Source: Verrucomicrobia bacterium Tous-C9LFEB (GTDB lineage Bacteria; Acidobacteriota; Terriglobia; Terriglobales; Acidobacteriaceae). Taken from it: a stretch of DNA of 64,000 bases. This document shows positions 26,363-35,332 of the stretch, in pieces. Position 1 is the stretch's first letter. Each line of letters begins with the position of its first letter. The position numbers were made by a program, and so were the translations under genes. Location: the NCBI GenBank assembly GCA_903970445.1, contig CAJCIP010000011.1, forward strand, positions 62,001 through 126,000, read 5' to 3'. Under the pieces are notes generated by a model that was not told the origin of the DNA, did not search any database, and was given only the letters and a program-made list of their open reading frames with translations.

Positions 26363-27955
26363 ATGTGCATTACCGGCAAGCAGTACATTGGCGCAACACA
26401 ACATTTCGGCTTAGGGGGCCAAACGTACGCTGTGAATCCGGCGACCGGTGAAGCCATGGAGCCAGCGTTTGGTGGTGGCACGGCGGCCGACGTCGATGCC
26501 GCCTGCTCTCTTGCGGCCGCTGCGTTCAATTCCTACCGTGCGACCTCCCTGGAACAGCGCGCACTTTTCCTCGAAGAGATCGCCGAAGGCGTGCTCGCGC
26601 TCGGCGACACCCTGATTGAGCGGGTCATGGCAGAGTCGGGTCTGCTTCGCGGACGCGTGGAAAGCGAACGCGGTCGCACTGTGGGGCAGCTGCGTCTGTT
26701 CGCATCGCTGCTGCGTGCCGGCAGGTTTCTCGGGGCAACCTTCGATACACCGCTGCCCGACCGCCTACCCTTGTCGCGACCGGACCTGCGCACACAAAAG
26801 ATTGGGTTGGGGCCTGTTGCGGTCTTCGGTGCCAGCAACTTTCCGCTTGCCTTCTCTGTTGCAGGCGGTGACACAGCGGCAGCGCTAGCGGCCGCATGCC
26901 CCGTTGTTGCGAAGGCGCACCCTTCTCATCTCGGCACATCTGAGTTGGTCGCCGGCGTGATTCAAAGAGCAATCGCGAGCGCCGGCCTGCCTGAAGGCGT
27001 CTTCTCGTTGCTGATCGACGACGCTGCAAACAGCGTCAGCACCGCGCTCGTACAGCATCCCGCCATTCAAGCGGTCGCGTTCACCGGCTCGCGGCGCATT
27101 GGTCTTCTGCTGGTGAGTTTAGCCAGCCAACGTACCGTGCCCATCCCGGTATTCGCGGAAATGAGCGGTATCAATCCAGTGTTCGTGTTGCCGGCAGCGC
27201 TGGAAGCAAGCTGTCAGAGAATCGCGCAGGGCCTTATCGACTCAGCCACAGTTGGCGCGGGCCAACTGTGCACCAAGCCAGGAATTGCTGTGGGCATCGC
27301 GGGCAAGTCCTTCGAGAATTTCCGCGCCGCGGCCAAGGCTGCACTCGAGGTCAAGGAGTCTGCGACCATGCTGTCGTCTGATATCCAACGCGCGTATGCT
27401 CAAGGCATCGATCATTGGAAGTGTGACTCTGGCGTCGACCAAATTGCGATGGCGGGCACGGAACCGAGCTCCAGCTGTGCAGGCCGGCCAGCTCTCTTTG
27501 CGACGACCGCAGCGCATTTCTTGGTAACGCCGCATCTACTGGAAGAGGTCTTCGGTCCGACGACGTTGCTGATTGAGTGCAGCGATGAGAAGGAACTCAT
27601 CGGTATCGCAAACCACCTTGATGGCCAGCTCACCGCAACGCTCCAGATGGAGACGGCCGATATAGGCCTCGCACGCACCCTTCTCCCCATTCTTGAGCAG
27701 AAGGCGGGGCGCATTCTAGTCAACGGCTTTCCAACCGGAGTCGAGGTCGGCTACGCCATGGTGCATGGTGGACCTTTTCCGGCCACCTCGGACAGCCGTG
27801 TGACGTCGGTTGGCGCCATGGCGATCGACCGTTTCCTCCGCCCTGTCTGTTACCAGAACTTCCCCTCTGAGCTCCTGCCGATGGCCTTGCAAGACGGCAA
27901 TCCCTTGCGTATTCCTCGGGTTGTCGATGGCGAAATCAAGCTTCCTGAGATCTAG
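26363..27955 (+). CDS. 2-oxoglutarate semialdehyde (2,5-dioxopentanoate) dehydrogenase
   Basis: A 530-residue aldehyde dehydrogenase of the KGSADH type. The catalytic Cys is in VGAGQLCTKPG and the general base Glu in FAEMSGINP; the cofactor segment GASNFPLAFSVAGGDTAAAL is typical of this branch, which tends to use NADP. It oxidises 2-oxoglutarate semialdehyde to 2-oxoglutarate, the end of the hydroxyproline route and of the non-phosphorylated arabinose route. ATG 26363 is chosen for the GGAG upstream. It lies 286 bases after the deaminase gene, behind a hairpin, so it may have its own promoter. Being shared by Hyp and L-arabinose breakdown, it fits both products expected from arabinosylated Hyp. 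Confidence 0.9.
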   Translation: MCITGKQYIGATQHFGLGGQTYAVNPATGEAMEPAFGGGTAADVDAACSLAAAAFNSYRATSLEQRALFLEEIAEGVLALGDTLIERVMAESGLLRGRVESERGRTVGQLRLFASLLRAGRFLGATFDTPLPDRLPLSRPDLRTQKIGLGPVAVFGASNFPLAFSVAGGDTAAALAAACPVVAKAHPSHLGTSELVAGVIQRAIASAGLPEGVFSLLIDDAANSVSTALVQHPAIQAVAFTGSRRIGLLLVSLASQRTVPIPVFAEMSGINPVFVLPAALEASCQRIAQGLIDSATVGAGQLCTKPGIAVGIAGKSFENFRAAAKAALEVKESATMLSSDIQRAYAQGIDHWKCDSGVDQIAMAGTEPSSSCAGRPALFATTAAHFLVTPHLLEEVFGPTTLLIECSDEKELIGIANHLDGQLTATLQMETADIGLARTLLPILEQKAGRILVNGFPTGVEVGYAMVHGGPFPATSDSRVTSVGAMAIDRFLRPVCYQNFPSELLPMALQDGNPLRIPRVVDGEIKLPEI

Positions 27956-28325
27956 CTCTAAGATTCGATAACGGCTTTCCTGCGGGAGCGTGTCTGTGGT
28001 CCATGCGAAAGTACCCGAGCTGATACATCGCTAGAGTGTCACTGGGGTCGCCGGTACGTACTGTCTTGGGCCGTGCCGACGCTGACCTGGGCAACAATCA
28101 AAACGCAGTGAAGGAATCGTGAAAGGCTCTTCCAACTTTAGTTCCCAAACTGCGCAGTTTTGTACATGTTGCAGGCGCTGCTCCAATACAGAGCTTTCCA
28201 GCATGGCTTCCCATAGCTTTGGAGAAAGTGTGCGGTCGCGGATCGCTTGTTCTGATTTGCGACTCCTTCGACATCGCCTGTTCTTTCGCATCGAACGATA
28301 CAAAGATGTAGAAGGGGTCACGCCA
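27956..28325. other. Gene-free stretch before the broken Lys-rich gene
   Basis: About 370 bases with no convincing gene. The frame of the downstream Lys-rich gene is open back to 28119, but the upstream part reads like noncoding sequence and the ATG at 28326 has AAGGGG before it. No terminator with a T-run was seen after the dehydrogenase gene. Confidence 0.4.
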
Positions 28326-28898
28326 ATGCCACCACCTAAGAAGGCTGCTAAGAAAACCGCAAAGAAGGCTGCAAAGAAAACTGCGGGTCATCATCACGAC
28401 AAGCATCAAGAAGCGAACGATATGCGTCGGGCTTACGAACATCTGGGTTGACTGGAGATCCTTCAGAAATCCCTCAAGTCGTCGGGGGCGAAAACGGTGG
28501 TCGAGCTAACCAAGTTGGCGCAAGGCGCGATCAGTGGTGGTCACAACAAAGAGGCGGCGGATTTGTTGCGCGCTTCAGAGCATCTTGGCTTCGCGCTGCT
28601 TGGAGGCAACGATCGGTTTGGCGGCAATGTTTCCCCTCAGCTGGAACGGTCCATCGCGGAGCATTTTGATGAGCTGATGCATAGGGCGGAGAAGCATTGG
28701 AAGGAGGGAAAGCGATCCAGCATTCTGCGCGAGATTTATGCAAGCTCTTGTGAGAGTGCTTCCAGAGCATTCAGGGCACGTGCATATCACCAGGCGCTTG
28801 AGTTCGCCCGCGCTTCAGAAGCTCTAGCTCACGTGAAGCTGCACGGGCCTCTCGAGCTTGGAAGCGGGCATAAAACCCTGCGGCTCGAAAGCGAGTAG
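28326..28898 (+). pseudogene. Lys/Ala-tailed helical protein gene interrupted by one in-frame TGA
   Basis: ATG 28326 with AAGGGG upstream begins MPPPKKAAKKTAKKAAKK, a histone-H1-like basic tail, then MRRAYEHLG and a TGA at 28449-28451 (codon 42). The same frame stays open without a further stop to 28898 and continues naturally (LEILQKSLKSSGAKTVVEL). The rest is helical, with repeat-like units LLRASEHLGFALL and EFARASEALAHV. A single CGA-to-TGA or TGG-to-TGA change would explain the break. The downstream half could still be made from GTG 28497. Function unknown; the tail suggests nucleic-acid binding. It ends six bases before the MFS gene and may lead that operon. Sequencing error is possible. 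Confidence 0.6.
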
Positions 28899-28904
28899 GC
28901 CACG

Positions 28905-30188
28905 ATGGCCGACACGATAAGACTCGCTACTGAAAACAAGCCGAGTATCCATGCGTTAGAGGCGACAAACTTTTTCCTGGCAGATGTGCAGACTGGCCTT
29001 GGACCTTTTCTTGCGGCATATCTGGCAGGATCCGGATGGGAGCCTGGGCGGGTCGGAATAGCACTGACTATTGGCGGCGTCATTACGGTCGCCTTACAGG
29101 CTCCTGCCGGCGCTATCGTCGATCAAGTCAGGTCGAAGAAGTTGATTCTCATCTTTGCGTCAGCGGTGCTGGCGTTAGGTGCAGTCTTGCTCAGCGTCAC
29201 GGCTGCACCCTGGGCTGTATACACATCTCAGCTGCTTATTGGTGGAGCGGGACCGTTCTTGGGACCCACACTCGCGGCGGTGACAATGGGGATTGTCGGC
29301 GTAACGTTTTTCGACCGCCAGTTCGGGAAGAACCAGTCCTTCAATTCAGCCGGCAATGTAGCTTGCGCGCTTCTGATCGCAGGCCTCAGTCATCTGTTCG
29401 GGAACCGCGCTATTTTTATCACTGCGGCAATCCTCACAATCCCAACAGTGCTGGCGATTCGTGCGATCAGGAGCAAAGACATTGACTATGACCTTGCGCG
29501 CGGCGGCGCGAAGCAGGTGCACGGCAAAGAGGTCTCTGCAAGGGCCTCGGTGATGAAGACCCTCTTTCGAGATCCGGTCCTCCTTATTTTTCTCGGTTGC
29601 GCTTTTTTGTTTCACTTTGCGAATGCGGCCATGCTGCCGCAACTCGGCGAGATGCTGTCGCATGGCGTGCGGGCGAGTGCTGCTCCGTTCATGTCCGCCT
29701 GCATCATCGTGACGCAGGTAGTCATCATGTGCTTTGCTCCGGCTATTGGACGGTTTGCCAATTTGCATGGACGAAAGCCATTATTGATGATCGGCTTTGG
29801 CGTTCTTCCCATCCGTGCGCTCCTCTACACGCTGACGGACAACAGAGAAAGTCTGATCGCGATTCAACTTTTGGATGGCGTTGCAAACGCAATTTTTGGT
29901 GTCGTTTCGATCCTTGTCGTTGCAGACCGAACCCGGGCGACTGGCCGCTTCAACCTGGTTCAAGGCAGTCTTGCAACTGCGGTCGGACTTGGCGCCGCTC
30001 TCAGCACAACCTTTGGCGGCAAGCTAATCCAACATTTCAGCTATCGCATTTCCTTCCTCTCCTTGGGAGCCATCGCAGCGCTAGCTTTTCTACTCTTATG
30101 GAGCGCGATTCCCGAAACGCTCTCGCGGCGCAGGGATGACGATACCGACACTCCATTCCAAGAGACCCCGCAGGAGCTTCCAGCATGA
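28905..30188 (+). CDS. Major facilitator superfamily transporter
   Basis: A 427-residue membrane protein with about twelve hydrophobic segments, an MFS loop-2 region (GAIVDQVRSKKLILI) and a basic central loop near residues 195-215. It resembles drug/metabolite efflux or sugar-type MFS proteins, but the substrate cannot be read. It ends in an ATGA overlap with the metallophosphoesterase gene, so the two are translationally coupled. The operon context (ArsB-like and YdcZ-like membrane proteins) suggests a group of small-molecule or ion transporters. Confidence 0.85.
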   Translation: MADTIRLATENKPSIHALEATNFFLADVQTGLGPFLAAYLAGSGWEPGRVGIALTIGGVITVALQAPAGAIVDQVRSKKLILIFASAVLALGAVLLSVTAAPWAVYTSQLLIGGAGPFLGPTLAAVTMGIVGVTFFDRQFGKNQSFNSAGNVACALLIAGLSHLFGNRAIFITAAILTIPTVLAIRAIRSKDIDYDLARGGAKQVHGKEVSARASVMKTLFRDPVLLIFLGCAFLFHFANAAMLPQLGEMLSHGVRASAAPFMSACIIVTQVVIMCFAPAIGRFANLHGRKPLLMIGFGVLPIRALLYTLTDNRESLIAIQLLDGVANAIFGVVSILVVADRTRATGRFNLVQGSLATAVGLGAALSTTFGGKLIQHFSYRISFLSLGAIAALAFLLLWSAIPETLSRRRDDDTDTPFQETPQELPA

Positions 30189-31327
30189 ACACTCTCGTAC
30201 CAAAACGTCCTTTCCGACCTCATGCACCCGATGCTGCAGGTGTCCTCAGTTGGGTGCACCTCGGCGATTTACACATGACCAGGGCCGGCGAACAGAATCA
30301 TCGCGACCTGGCGGAAATTATCGATGAACTCAATCGTTCGTTTGCTGGTTCCGTGAGCTTTGCCTACCTGCCTGGAGATGTAGCCGACGACGGCAGCCTC
30401 TCTGCGTACACTGTTGTCCGTTCAGAGCTGGACCGCCTCAACGTACCGTGGTGTGCCATCATCGGCGACCATGATGTTCATGAGCAAAGCTTCGCAAACT
30501 TCCTCCAAGGGATGTCGGAAGACACGCGCTATGCCTTCACGATAGGCGATGTGCGCTTCATCGCCATGAATGCGTTCGATGTGCCGCATCCAGCATCATT
30601 CACAATCAGCTCAGATCAGTTGGAGTGGGTCAGGCGCGAGTTGCGGGCAGCAACCGATGCGGGACAGACAAAGGTGCTTCTGCTGCACTGCTATCCCAGC
30701 GATCTTAAAGTTGGCGGCACGGAGCTTATAAAGATCCTGCGAGAAGGCAATGTGCGCCTCGTTGACATGGGACACACCCACTATAACGAGATCGCAAATG
30801 ATGGTCGGACCCTTTATTCCGCCACACGGTCCACAGGACAGATCGAAGAGGGACCGGTCGGCTACTCCGTGACGAACATCGATGGAGGTGTTGTCAGTTG
30901 GCGCTTCGTGGAACTGGGGAAGCTTCCCGTCGTGGTGATCACCTCACCGAGTGATGAGCGTTTGCTAGCCGCATCGAGCGAGATCGCTCACGGGACGTTG
31001 AACGTTCGTGCGAAGTTCTGGGGCCAGGTGGAGGCAGTTGAAGCGACTGCCCATCTGAACGAAGAGTCGTTTTCCATGCAGCGCGTGAATGACAGTGCAG
31101 TGTGGGAGGCGAGTATCACGGCACCTGCTGAGGGCATCCATCCCCTGCGAGTGTCCTTCAAAGATCGTAGCGGAAAGGTTGCGACAGACGAGATCCGTAT
31201 TGTGGTCGGAACACGTGTGAACCGGGATCTGATGGAACGTGATCAAGACAATGCGCTGGAGGCATGGCCCGAACACGGTCTGCTCGGAACGCAGCTCGGC
31301 CCAAACAAGTATGGGAAGAAGTGGTGA
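30185..31327 (+). CDS. Calcineurin-like metallophosphoesterase
   Basis: A 380-residue cytoplasmic protein with the full two-metal phosphoesterase motif set: Asp-x-His in HLGDLHMT, GDVADD, GDHD (variant of GNHD), LLLHCYPSD and GHTHYNE. This is the class that includes CpdA-like cyclic nucleotide phosphodiesterases and phosphatases. A beta-rich tail of about 130 residues (ITSPSDERLL to the end) follows and looks like an Ig/FN3-type module, which is uncommon in the short CpdA type. It overlaps the MFS gene before (ATGA) and the ArsB-like gene after (TGATG), so all three are probably one transcript. Substrate unknown. Confidence 0.85.
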   Translation: MNTLVPKRPFRPHAPDAAGVLSWVHLGDLHMTRAGEQNHRDLAEIIDELNRSFAGSVSFAYLPGDVADDGSLSAYTVVRSELDRLNVPWCAIIGDHDVHEQSFANFLQGMSEDTRYAFTIGDVRFIAMNAFDVPHPASFTISSDQLEWVRRELRAATDAGQTKVLLLHCYPSDLKVGGTELIKILREGNVRLVDMGHTHYNEIANDGRTLYSATRSTGQIEEGPVGYSVTNIDGGVVSWRFVELGKLPVVVITSPSDERLLAASSEIAHGTLNVRAKFWGQVEAVEATAHLNEESFSMQRVNDSAVWEASITAPAEGIHPLRVSFKDRSGKVATDEIRIVVGTRVNRDLMERDQDNALEAWPEHGLLGTQLGPNKYGKKW

Positions 31328-32631
31328 TGATCTCGGCCGAAATTGCGCGCATCGTCCTGCCACTTATTGTTGCTGTCAGCATCGCGCTCATGCTCGCCCG
31401 GCCCCGTGGCATCCCTGAAGTCTGGTGGATATCCGGCGGAGCACTCCTGCTTATTCTTTTGCGACTCGTGCCGATCAAGCTGGCGGCAAAAGCCGTCGCG
31501 AAAGGGAGTGATGTCTACCTCTTTCTCATTGGCATGATGCTCCTCAGCGAGCTGGCGCGGGAGCAAGGTGTCTTTGATTGGGTAGCTTCAGTAGCGGTGA
31601 AGGGAGCCCACGGCAGTTGCTCACGTCTGTTCCTGCTGGTCTACAGCGTGGGAACGCTGGTGACCGTATTTATGTCGAATGATGCCACCGCCGTTGTGTT
31701 GACACCCGCGATTCTGACGGCTGTGCGTAAAGCAAAGGTTTCGCCGCTTCCGTATCTCTTCGTCTGCGCGCTGATTGCTAACGCCGCGAGCTTCGTCTTA
31801 CCTATCTCGAATCCGGCAAATCTGGTGGTGTTCCATACAGGAATGCCCCCGCTGGGAGCATGGCTGGCGGACTTCGATGTCCCTTCCATTCTTTCAATTC
31901 TTACGACGTTTTGTGTCATGCGGTTCCTTTTTCGCGACGATCTTCGCGGCGACATTGACTGTAAAGTCGAGGATGCGGAACTGAGCACAAATGGCAAACT
32001 CGTGCTTGCAGGGCTCGCGCTGATGATCGCCGTGCTTATGACGGCTTCCGCGTTGAAGAAAGATCTGGGGCTGCCGACCTGCCTCGCTGCGATTGTCATC
32101 ACCGCCGTTGTCTCAATCAAGGCGAGGAGCAACCCGACAAACCTTGCCCGGGAGATCAGTTGGGCAACACTGCTGCTGGTCGCGGGCTTGTTTGTTATGG
32201 TCGATGCGGTGGAAAGTCAGGGAGCTTTGAACCTCACAAAGCAGTGGCTCGCTTGGGCATCAAGTCTCGGTCAAAATGTAGGCGCACTGATTGTAGGCTT
32301 CGTTGTTGGTGTAGCGAACAACCTTGTGAACAACCTGCCCCTTGGTCTGATAGCGGGTGGCACCATCGAGACCGCTCACACAAAAGGGTTGATAGCCAAT
32401 GCGATTTTGATCGGCGTAGATCTTGGACCGAATCTCTCTGTGACCGGATCGCTGGCAACGATTCTTTGGCTGCTCGCCCTTCGCAAAGATTCCGGTGGTG
32501 ACTCGAACAGCCAGAAAGTCGACGTTAGTTTTTGGAAGTTCCTAAGAGTTGGCGCGGTCGCAATGCCGACCGCGCTTGTGGCTGCGCTCGGCGGCGCGAT
32601 ATTAATGAATGCGCTGCTAGGGCGCCCTTAG
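31327..32631 (+). CDS. ArsB/NhaD-type (ion transporter superfamily) membrane protein
   Basis: A 434-residue protein with about eleven membrane segments. FLIGMMLLSELAREQGVFDW and FMSNDATAVVLTPAILT are hallmark segments of ArsB-like arsenite/antimonite exporters and related anion or Na/H carriers, and the second half repeats the pattern (VGVANNLVNNLPLGL, GVDLGPNLSVTGSLAT). ATG 31327 overlaps the stop of the metallophosphoesterase gene (TGATG). No arsR, arsC or arsM was found nearby, so arsenite specificity is only a family guess. It precedes a YdcZ-like gene by 15 bases. Confidence 0.82.
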   Translation: MISAEIARIVLPLIVAVSIALMLARPRGIPEVWWISGGALLLILLRLVPIKLAAKAVAKGSDVYLFLIGMMLLSELAREQGVFDWVASVAVKGAHGSCSRLFLLVYSVGTLVTVFMSNDATAVVLTPAILTAVRKAKVSPLPYLFVCALIANAASFVLPISNPANLVVFHTGMPPLGAWLADFDVPSILSILTTFCVMRFLFRDDLRGDIDCKVEDAELSTNGKLVLAGLALMIAVLMTASALKKDLGLPTCLAAIVITAVVSIKARSNPTNLAREISWATLLLVAGLFVMVDAVESQGALNLTKQWLAWASSLGQNVGALIVGFVVGVANNLVNNLPLGLIAGGTIETAHTKGLIANAILIGVDLGPNLSVTGSLATILWLLALRKDSGGDSNSQKVDVSFWKFLRVGAVAMPTALVAALGGAILMNALLGRP

Positions 32632-32646
32632 ACACAGGAGAAACGT

Positions 32647-33099
32647 ATGAACGCGAATGCAGGATGGATTTTCCCTTTTATCGTTCTTGGCGGAGTGCTT
32701 CAAAGTTGCGGAGCGGCTATGAATGGCCAGCTAAACAAGCATGTCGTCAATCCCTGGCTGGCCTCAGCCGTCTCTTTTGCTCTTACCACCTTCTTCTTCG
32801 CCGGGGCATCGCTTATTCATCCGCACCCCCTTCCCACGCAGAAAGACTTAGCGGAATTGCCCTGGTGGGCCGTGGTCGGCGGCTTGGTAGGAGCGGTGCA
32901 GGTTTACGCCGGCCTTACGCTGGTGAATAAGGTGGGAGCCGGCCCATTTGTGGGCTTCACCGTTACGGCAGCCCTCATCACTTCACTGCTAATCGACCAC
33001 TTTGGGTGGTTCAAAATGCAGCCTCATCCGCTGAATTCTGGCCGGATCATCGGAGGTGTTCTGTTGATTGGGGGTATCAGCCTGATTTCGAAGTTCTGA
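32647..33099 (+). CDS. YdcZ/DUF606-family (DMT superfamily) membrane protein
   Basis: A 150-residue protein with five hydrophobic segments, including GVLQSCGAAMNGQLNKH at the start and a C-terminal GRIIGGVLLIGGISLISKF, matching half-size drug/metabolite transporter proteins of the YdcZ type. Such proteins usually work as dimers. GGAG lies upstream of ATG 32647 and the gap to the ArsB-like gene is 15 bases, so it closes the operon. Substrate not known. Confidence 0.85.
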   Translation: MNANAGWIFPFIVLGGVLQSCGAAMNGQLNKHVVNPWLASAVSFALTTFFFAGASLIHPHPLPTQKDLAELPWWAVVGGLVGAVQVYAGLTLVNKVGAGPFVGFTVTAALITSLLIDHFGWFKMQPHPLNSGRIIGGVLLIGGISLISKF

Positions 33100-33399
33100 G
33101 AACACCCGTGTTCAGCGGCGCGCCATAAAGACTTTCGTCTGTGCTGTGTGGTTCCCGGTTGTCTAAGGCGTCAGGTTCACCGCGTGAATGGCCGGTATCA
33201 TGCTGTCCTAACTAGTCCGGTGCTTAGCCCAGCAGGTTCAATAGCGCATTGTTCTAGGAGTTCGGATTCCTAGCAACAAGGAGTTCTCCCATCACGTTCA
33301 ATGACGACTCTTCGTGCACATGACGACCGGGCGCTTTGCATCATGAATGCTCGGCATTGGTTTCACGGCTGCGAAAAGCGATAGCAGGTATGACTGAGC
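33100..33399. other. Intergenic region with two small hairpins
   Basis: About 300 bases between the YdcZ-like gene and the convergent VIT gene. GAACAC and GTGTTC (33101-33114) form a short hairpin just after the YdcZ stop, and CTAGGA/TCCTAG forms another near 33255-33275. Neither has a clear T-run. No gene was recognised. Confidence 0.35.
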
Positions 33400-34116
33400 T
33401 CACACGCGCGCACCGAAAAGCGTTCCGGCGAGAGTTGTCACTCCCATTGCTAAGAATCCCCATGATGTCATGCGAACCACGACACGCAATCGTTGTGCAC
33501 CGCTCACTCTAGCCGTGATGACCGCGAAAGCAAGCAGTACGACGAACGAAGACGCCCAAATTGCGATCACTTTATGATCACGGGGTGAAATTAGAGCCGC
33601 TACTAGCGGCAGTACACCGCCGCACATAAAGCTCAACGCTGAGGACAGAGCGGCTTGAACAGGCTTAGCGTTCGTCATCTCGCTCATCCCTAGCTCATCC
33701 CGGATATGCGCACCCAAGGCGTCGTGCTCCATAAGTCCAGCAGCAACCTGCTTCGCCAGTTGTCGCTCCAGCCCGCGAGCTACATAGATGTCTGTCAGCT
33801 CGTCCAACTCACCTGACGGGTCTGTTATCAGTTCGGCTGACTCCCTGGCGACGTCGGCTTTTTCCGCGTCAGCTTGCGAAGAAACAGAGACATACTCGCC
33901 TGCTGCCATAGACATGGAACCTGCGATGAGGCCGGCCACCCCGGCGACAAGGATGCTGCGTGTGTTTCCCTGGGCCGCAGCTACGCCGAGAACGAGGCTG
34001 GCTGTTGAGAGAAGGCCGTCGTTTGCGCCTAAAACAGCTGCTCGCAGCCAGCCGCTATTGCCGATCCGGTGCTGTTCTCTATGCCTCTGCAACGATGACA
34101 TCCTTTCGTTCACCAT
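33400..34116 (-). CDS. VIT1/CCC1-family iron/manganese transporter
   Basis: A 238-residue membrane protein of the vacuolar iron transporter family. The family signature AAVLGANDGLLSTASLVLGVA and MAAGEYVSVSSQ are clear; a central cytoplasmic helical domain (DELTDIYVARGL, KQVAAGLMEHDALGAHIRDE) is the metal-binding region, and three further membrane segments follow. Bacterial members export Fe2+ or Mn2+ from the cytoplasm. Start may be ATG 34116 or ATG 34101; neither has a strong ribosome site. It is convergent with the YdcZ operon. Confidence 0.9.
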   Translation of the reverse strand: MVNERMSSLQRHREQHRIGNSGWLRAAVLGANDGLLSTASLVLGVAAAQGNTRSILVAGVAGLIAGSMSMAAGEYVSVSSQADAEKADVARESAELITDPSGELDELTDIYVARGLERQLAKQVAAGLMEHDALGAHIRDELGMSEMTNAKPVQAALSSALSFMCGGVLPLVAALISPRDHKVIAIWASSFVVLLAFAVITARVSGAQRLRVVVRMTSWGFLAMGVTTLAGTLFGARV

Positions 34117-34291
34117 ACAGTTGCCAAACTAGGACATCGTTCCAGCAAGCAACAAGACGATGAGGCAAGCACCTGAGGACAGGCAAAGAACAGGGCCGCC
34201 GGGCCGACTCGGCAAGCTGGACTCGCCATGCTTCCGAAGCTGCATTTGTGATCGGCGACTCTTCCCACGTTCACGCGTATGTCCGTGGGTT

Positions 34292-35170
34292 TCACGCAGC
34301 GCTCCAGGGAGCGAGCAACCACTCAATAATCAAGCTGGCACACTCGTCCGGTGCCTCCTCCGCGAGCAAATGGCCGACTCCCGCCAAGTTCACGCGCTCG
34401 CAACACACTAGATACTTTTGCAATTCCGCTGCGCTTGCGATCGGAACGACAGGGTCTTCGTCTCCCCAAATCAGAAGAGTCGGAATGGCAACTGCTTCTC
34501 TCACCATGGCTTCACGCAGCTCGTTCATGTCCCCATCCCATGTCTTAAGCATTTCAAGCACCCGACGCAGCTTGTTGCGGTTGCGCAGCACCGCCAGATG
34601 CGGACGCAAATGCCGCATCTGGATGCGGGTCTTCGAACCCGCAGCCTGGTTGTACGCGCGAAGGATCATCCAGCTTGGGGCCAGTGGAATGCTCAATGCC
34701 AGCATGCGGCCGGGCTGCCGAAGGTAGAAGTTCACGACGTGACTCCGGTACCCACCAAAGGGATGCGCAGGAGACATAAGTACTAGCCCCTTCAGAGCTG
34801 TTCTGTCCGTTGCCGCTAGACGTAAAGCTAGTGCTGCGCCGTGGGAATGCCCGATGACAACCGGTTGCACCAGGCCGACGCTTTTCATGAAGTCTTGGAT
34901 CAGCGCCGCCAGGCTTGCCTGATGAACATCCAACCTGCTTGCGGTACCGGTCGGCTGCGCCGAAAGTAGGTCGATTGCCAGAATTCTCCGATTCGTGGGC
35001 AGTCCTGCAATCAGTTCGGCCAGCGTGTCCGCTGTAGCTAATAACGAATGAAGCAGCAGGATCGGGGGGAGGATATTCAGCGTGTCTTGTTTTCTGACCG
35101 CTTCCCGCTCCATGTACGTGAGGCGAATGCCGTTGACGATCACGTGCCGGCGATCCAAGCTTGTCCGCAT
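34292..35170 (-). CDS. Alpha/beta hydrolase
   Basis: A 292-residue alpha/beta-fold hydrolase. The nucleophile elbow is VVIGHSHGAAL with Ser109; the acid is in LIWGDEDPVVP and the base in GVGHLLAEE, as in lipase/esterase and haloalkane-type families. There is no clear export signal, so it is probably cytoplasmic. It lies 162 bases after the solute-binding protein gene on the same strand and could be the end of that operon or separate. Substrate unknown. Confidence 0.85.
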   Translation of the reverse strand: MRTSLDRRHVIVNGIRLTYMEREAVRKQDTLNILPPILLLHSLLATADTLAELIAGLPTNRRILAIDLLSAQPTGTASRLDVHQASLAALIQDFMKSVGLVQPVVIGHSHGAALALRLAATDRTALKGLVLMSPAHPFGGYRSHVVNFYLRQPGRMLALSIPLAPSWMILRAYNQAAGSKTRIQMRHLRPHLAVLRNRNKLRRVLEMLKTWDGDMNELREAMVREAVAIPTLLIWGDEDPVVPIASAAELQKYLVCCERVNLAGVGHLLAEEAPDECASLIIEWLLAPWSAA

Positions 35171-35332
35171 GCCTTGTGCGATGCCGCTGGAGGCACCGAA
35201 GATGGTCTTAAGACTTCCTGCTGCGCGAGCTCGGGTGGGCTTACGCGAAGTGCTGCAAACTTTAAAGGACGATGACTATAAGTCGTCAGCCAGGAAGCAC
35301 CCCAAGGAAGCTTTGGCTCAGCTCGCCGTTCT

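Noticed and set aside
28449-28451. Selenocysteine at the in-frame TGA
   Set aside because: No recognisable SECIS hairpin directly after the TGA and the sequence is not of a known selenoprotein family; nonsense change is simpler.
31327-32631. Arsenic resistance operon
   Set aside because: Only an ArsB-like transporter is present; no arsR, arsC, arsM or ACR3 gene was found nearby.
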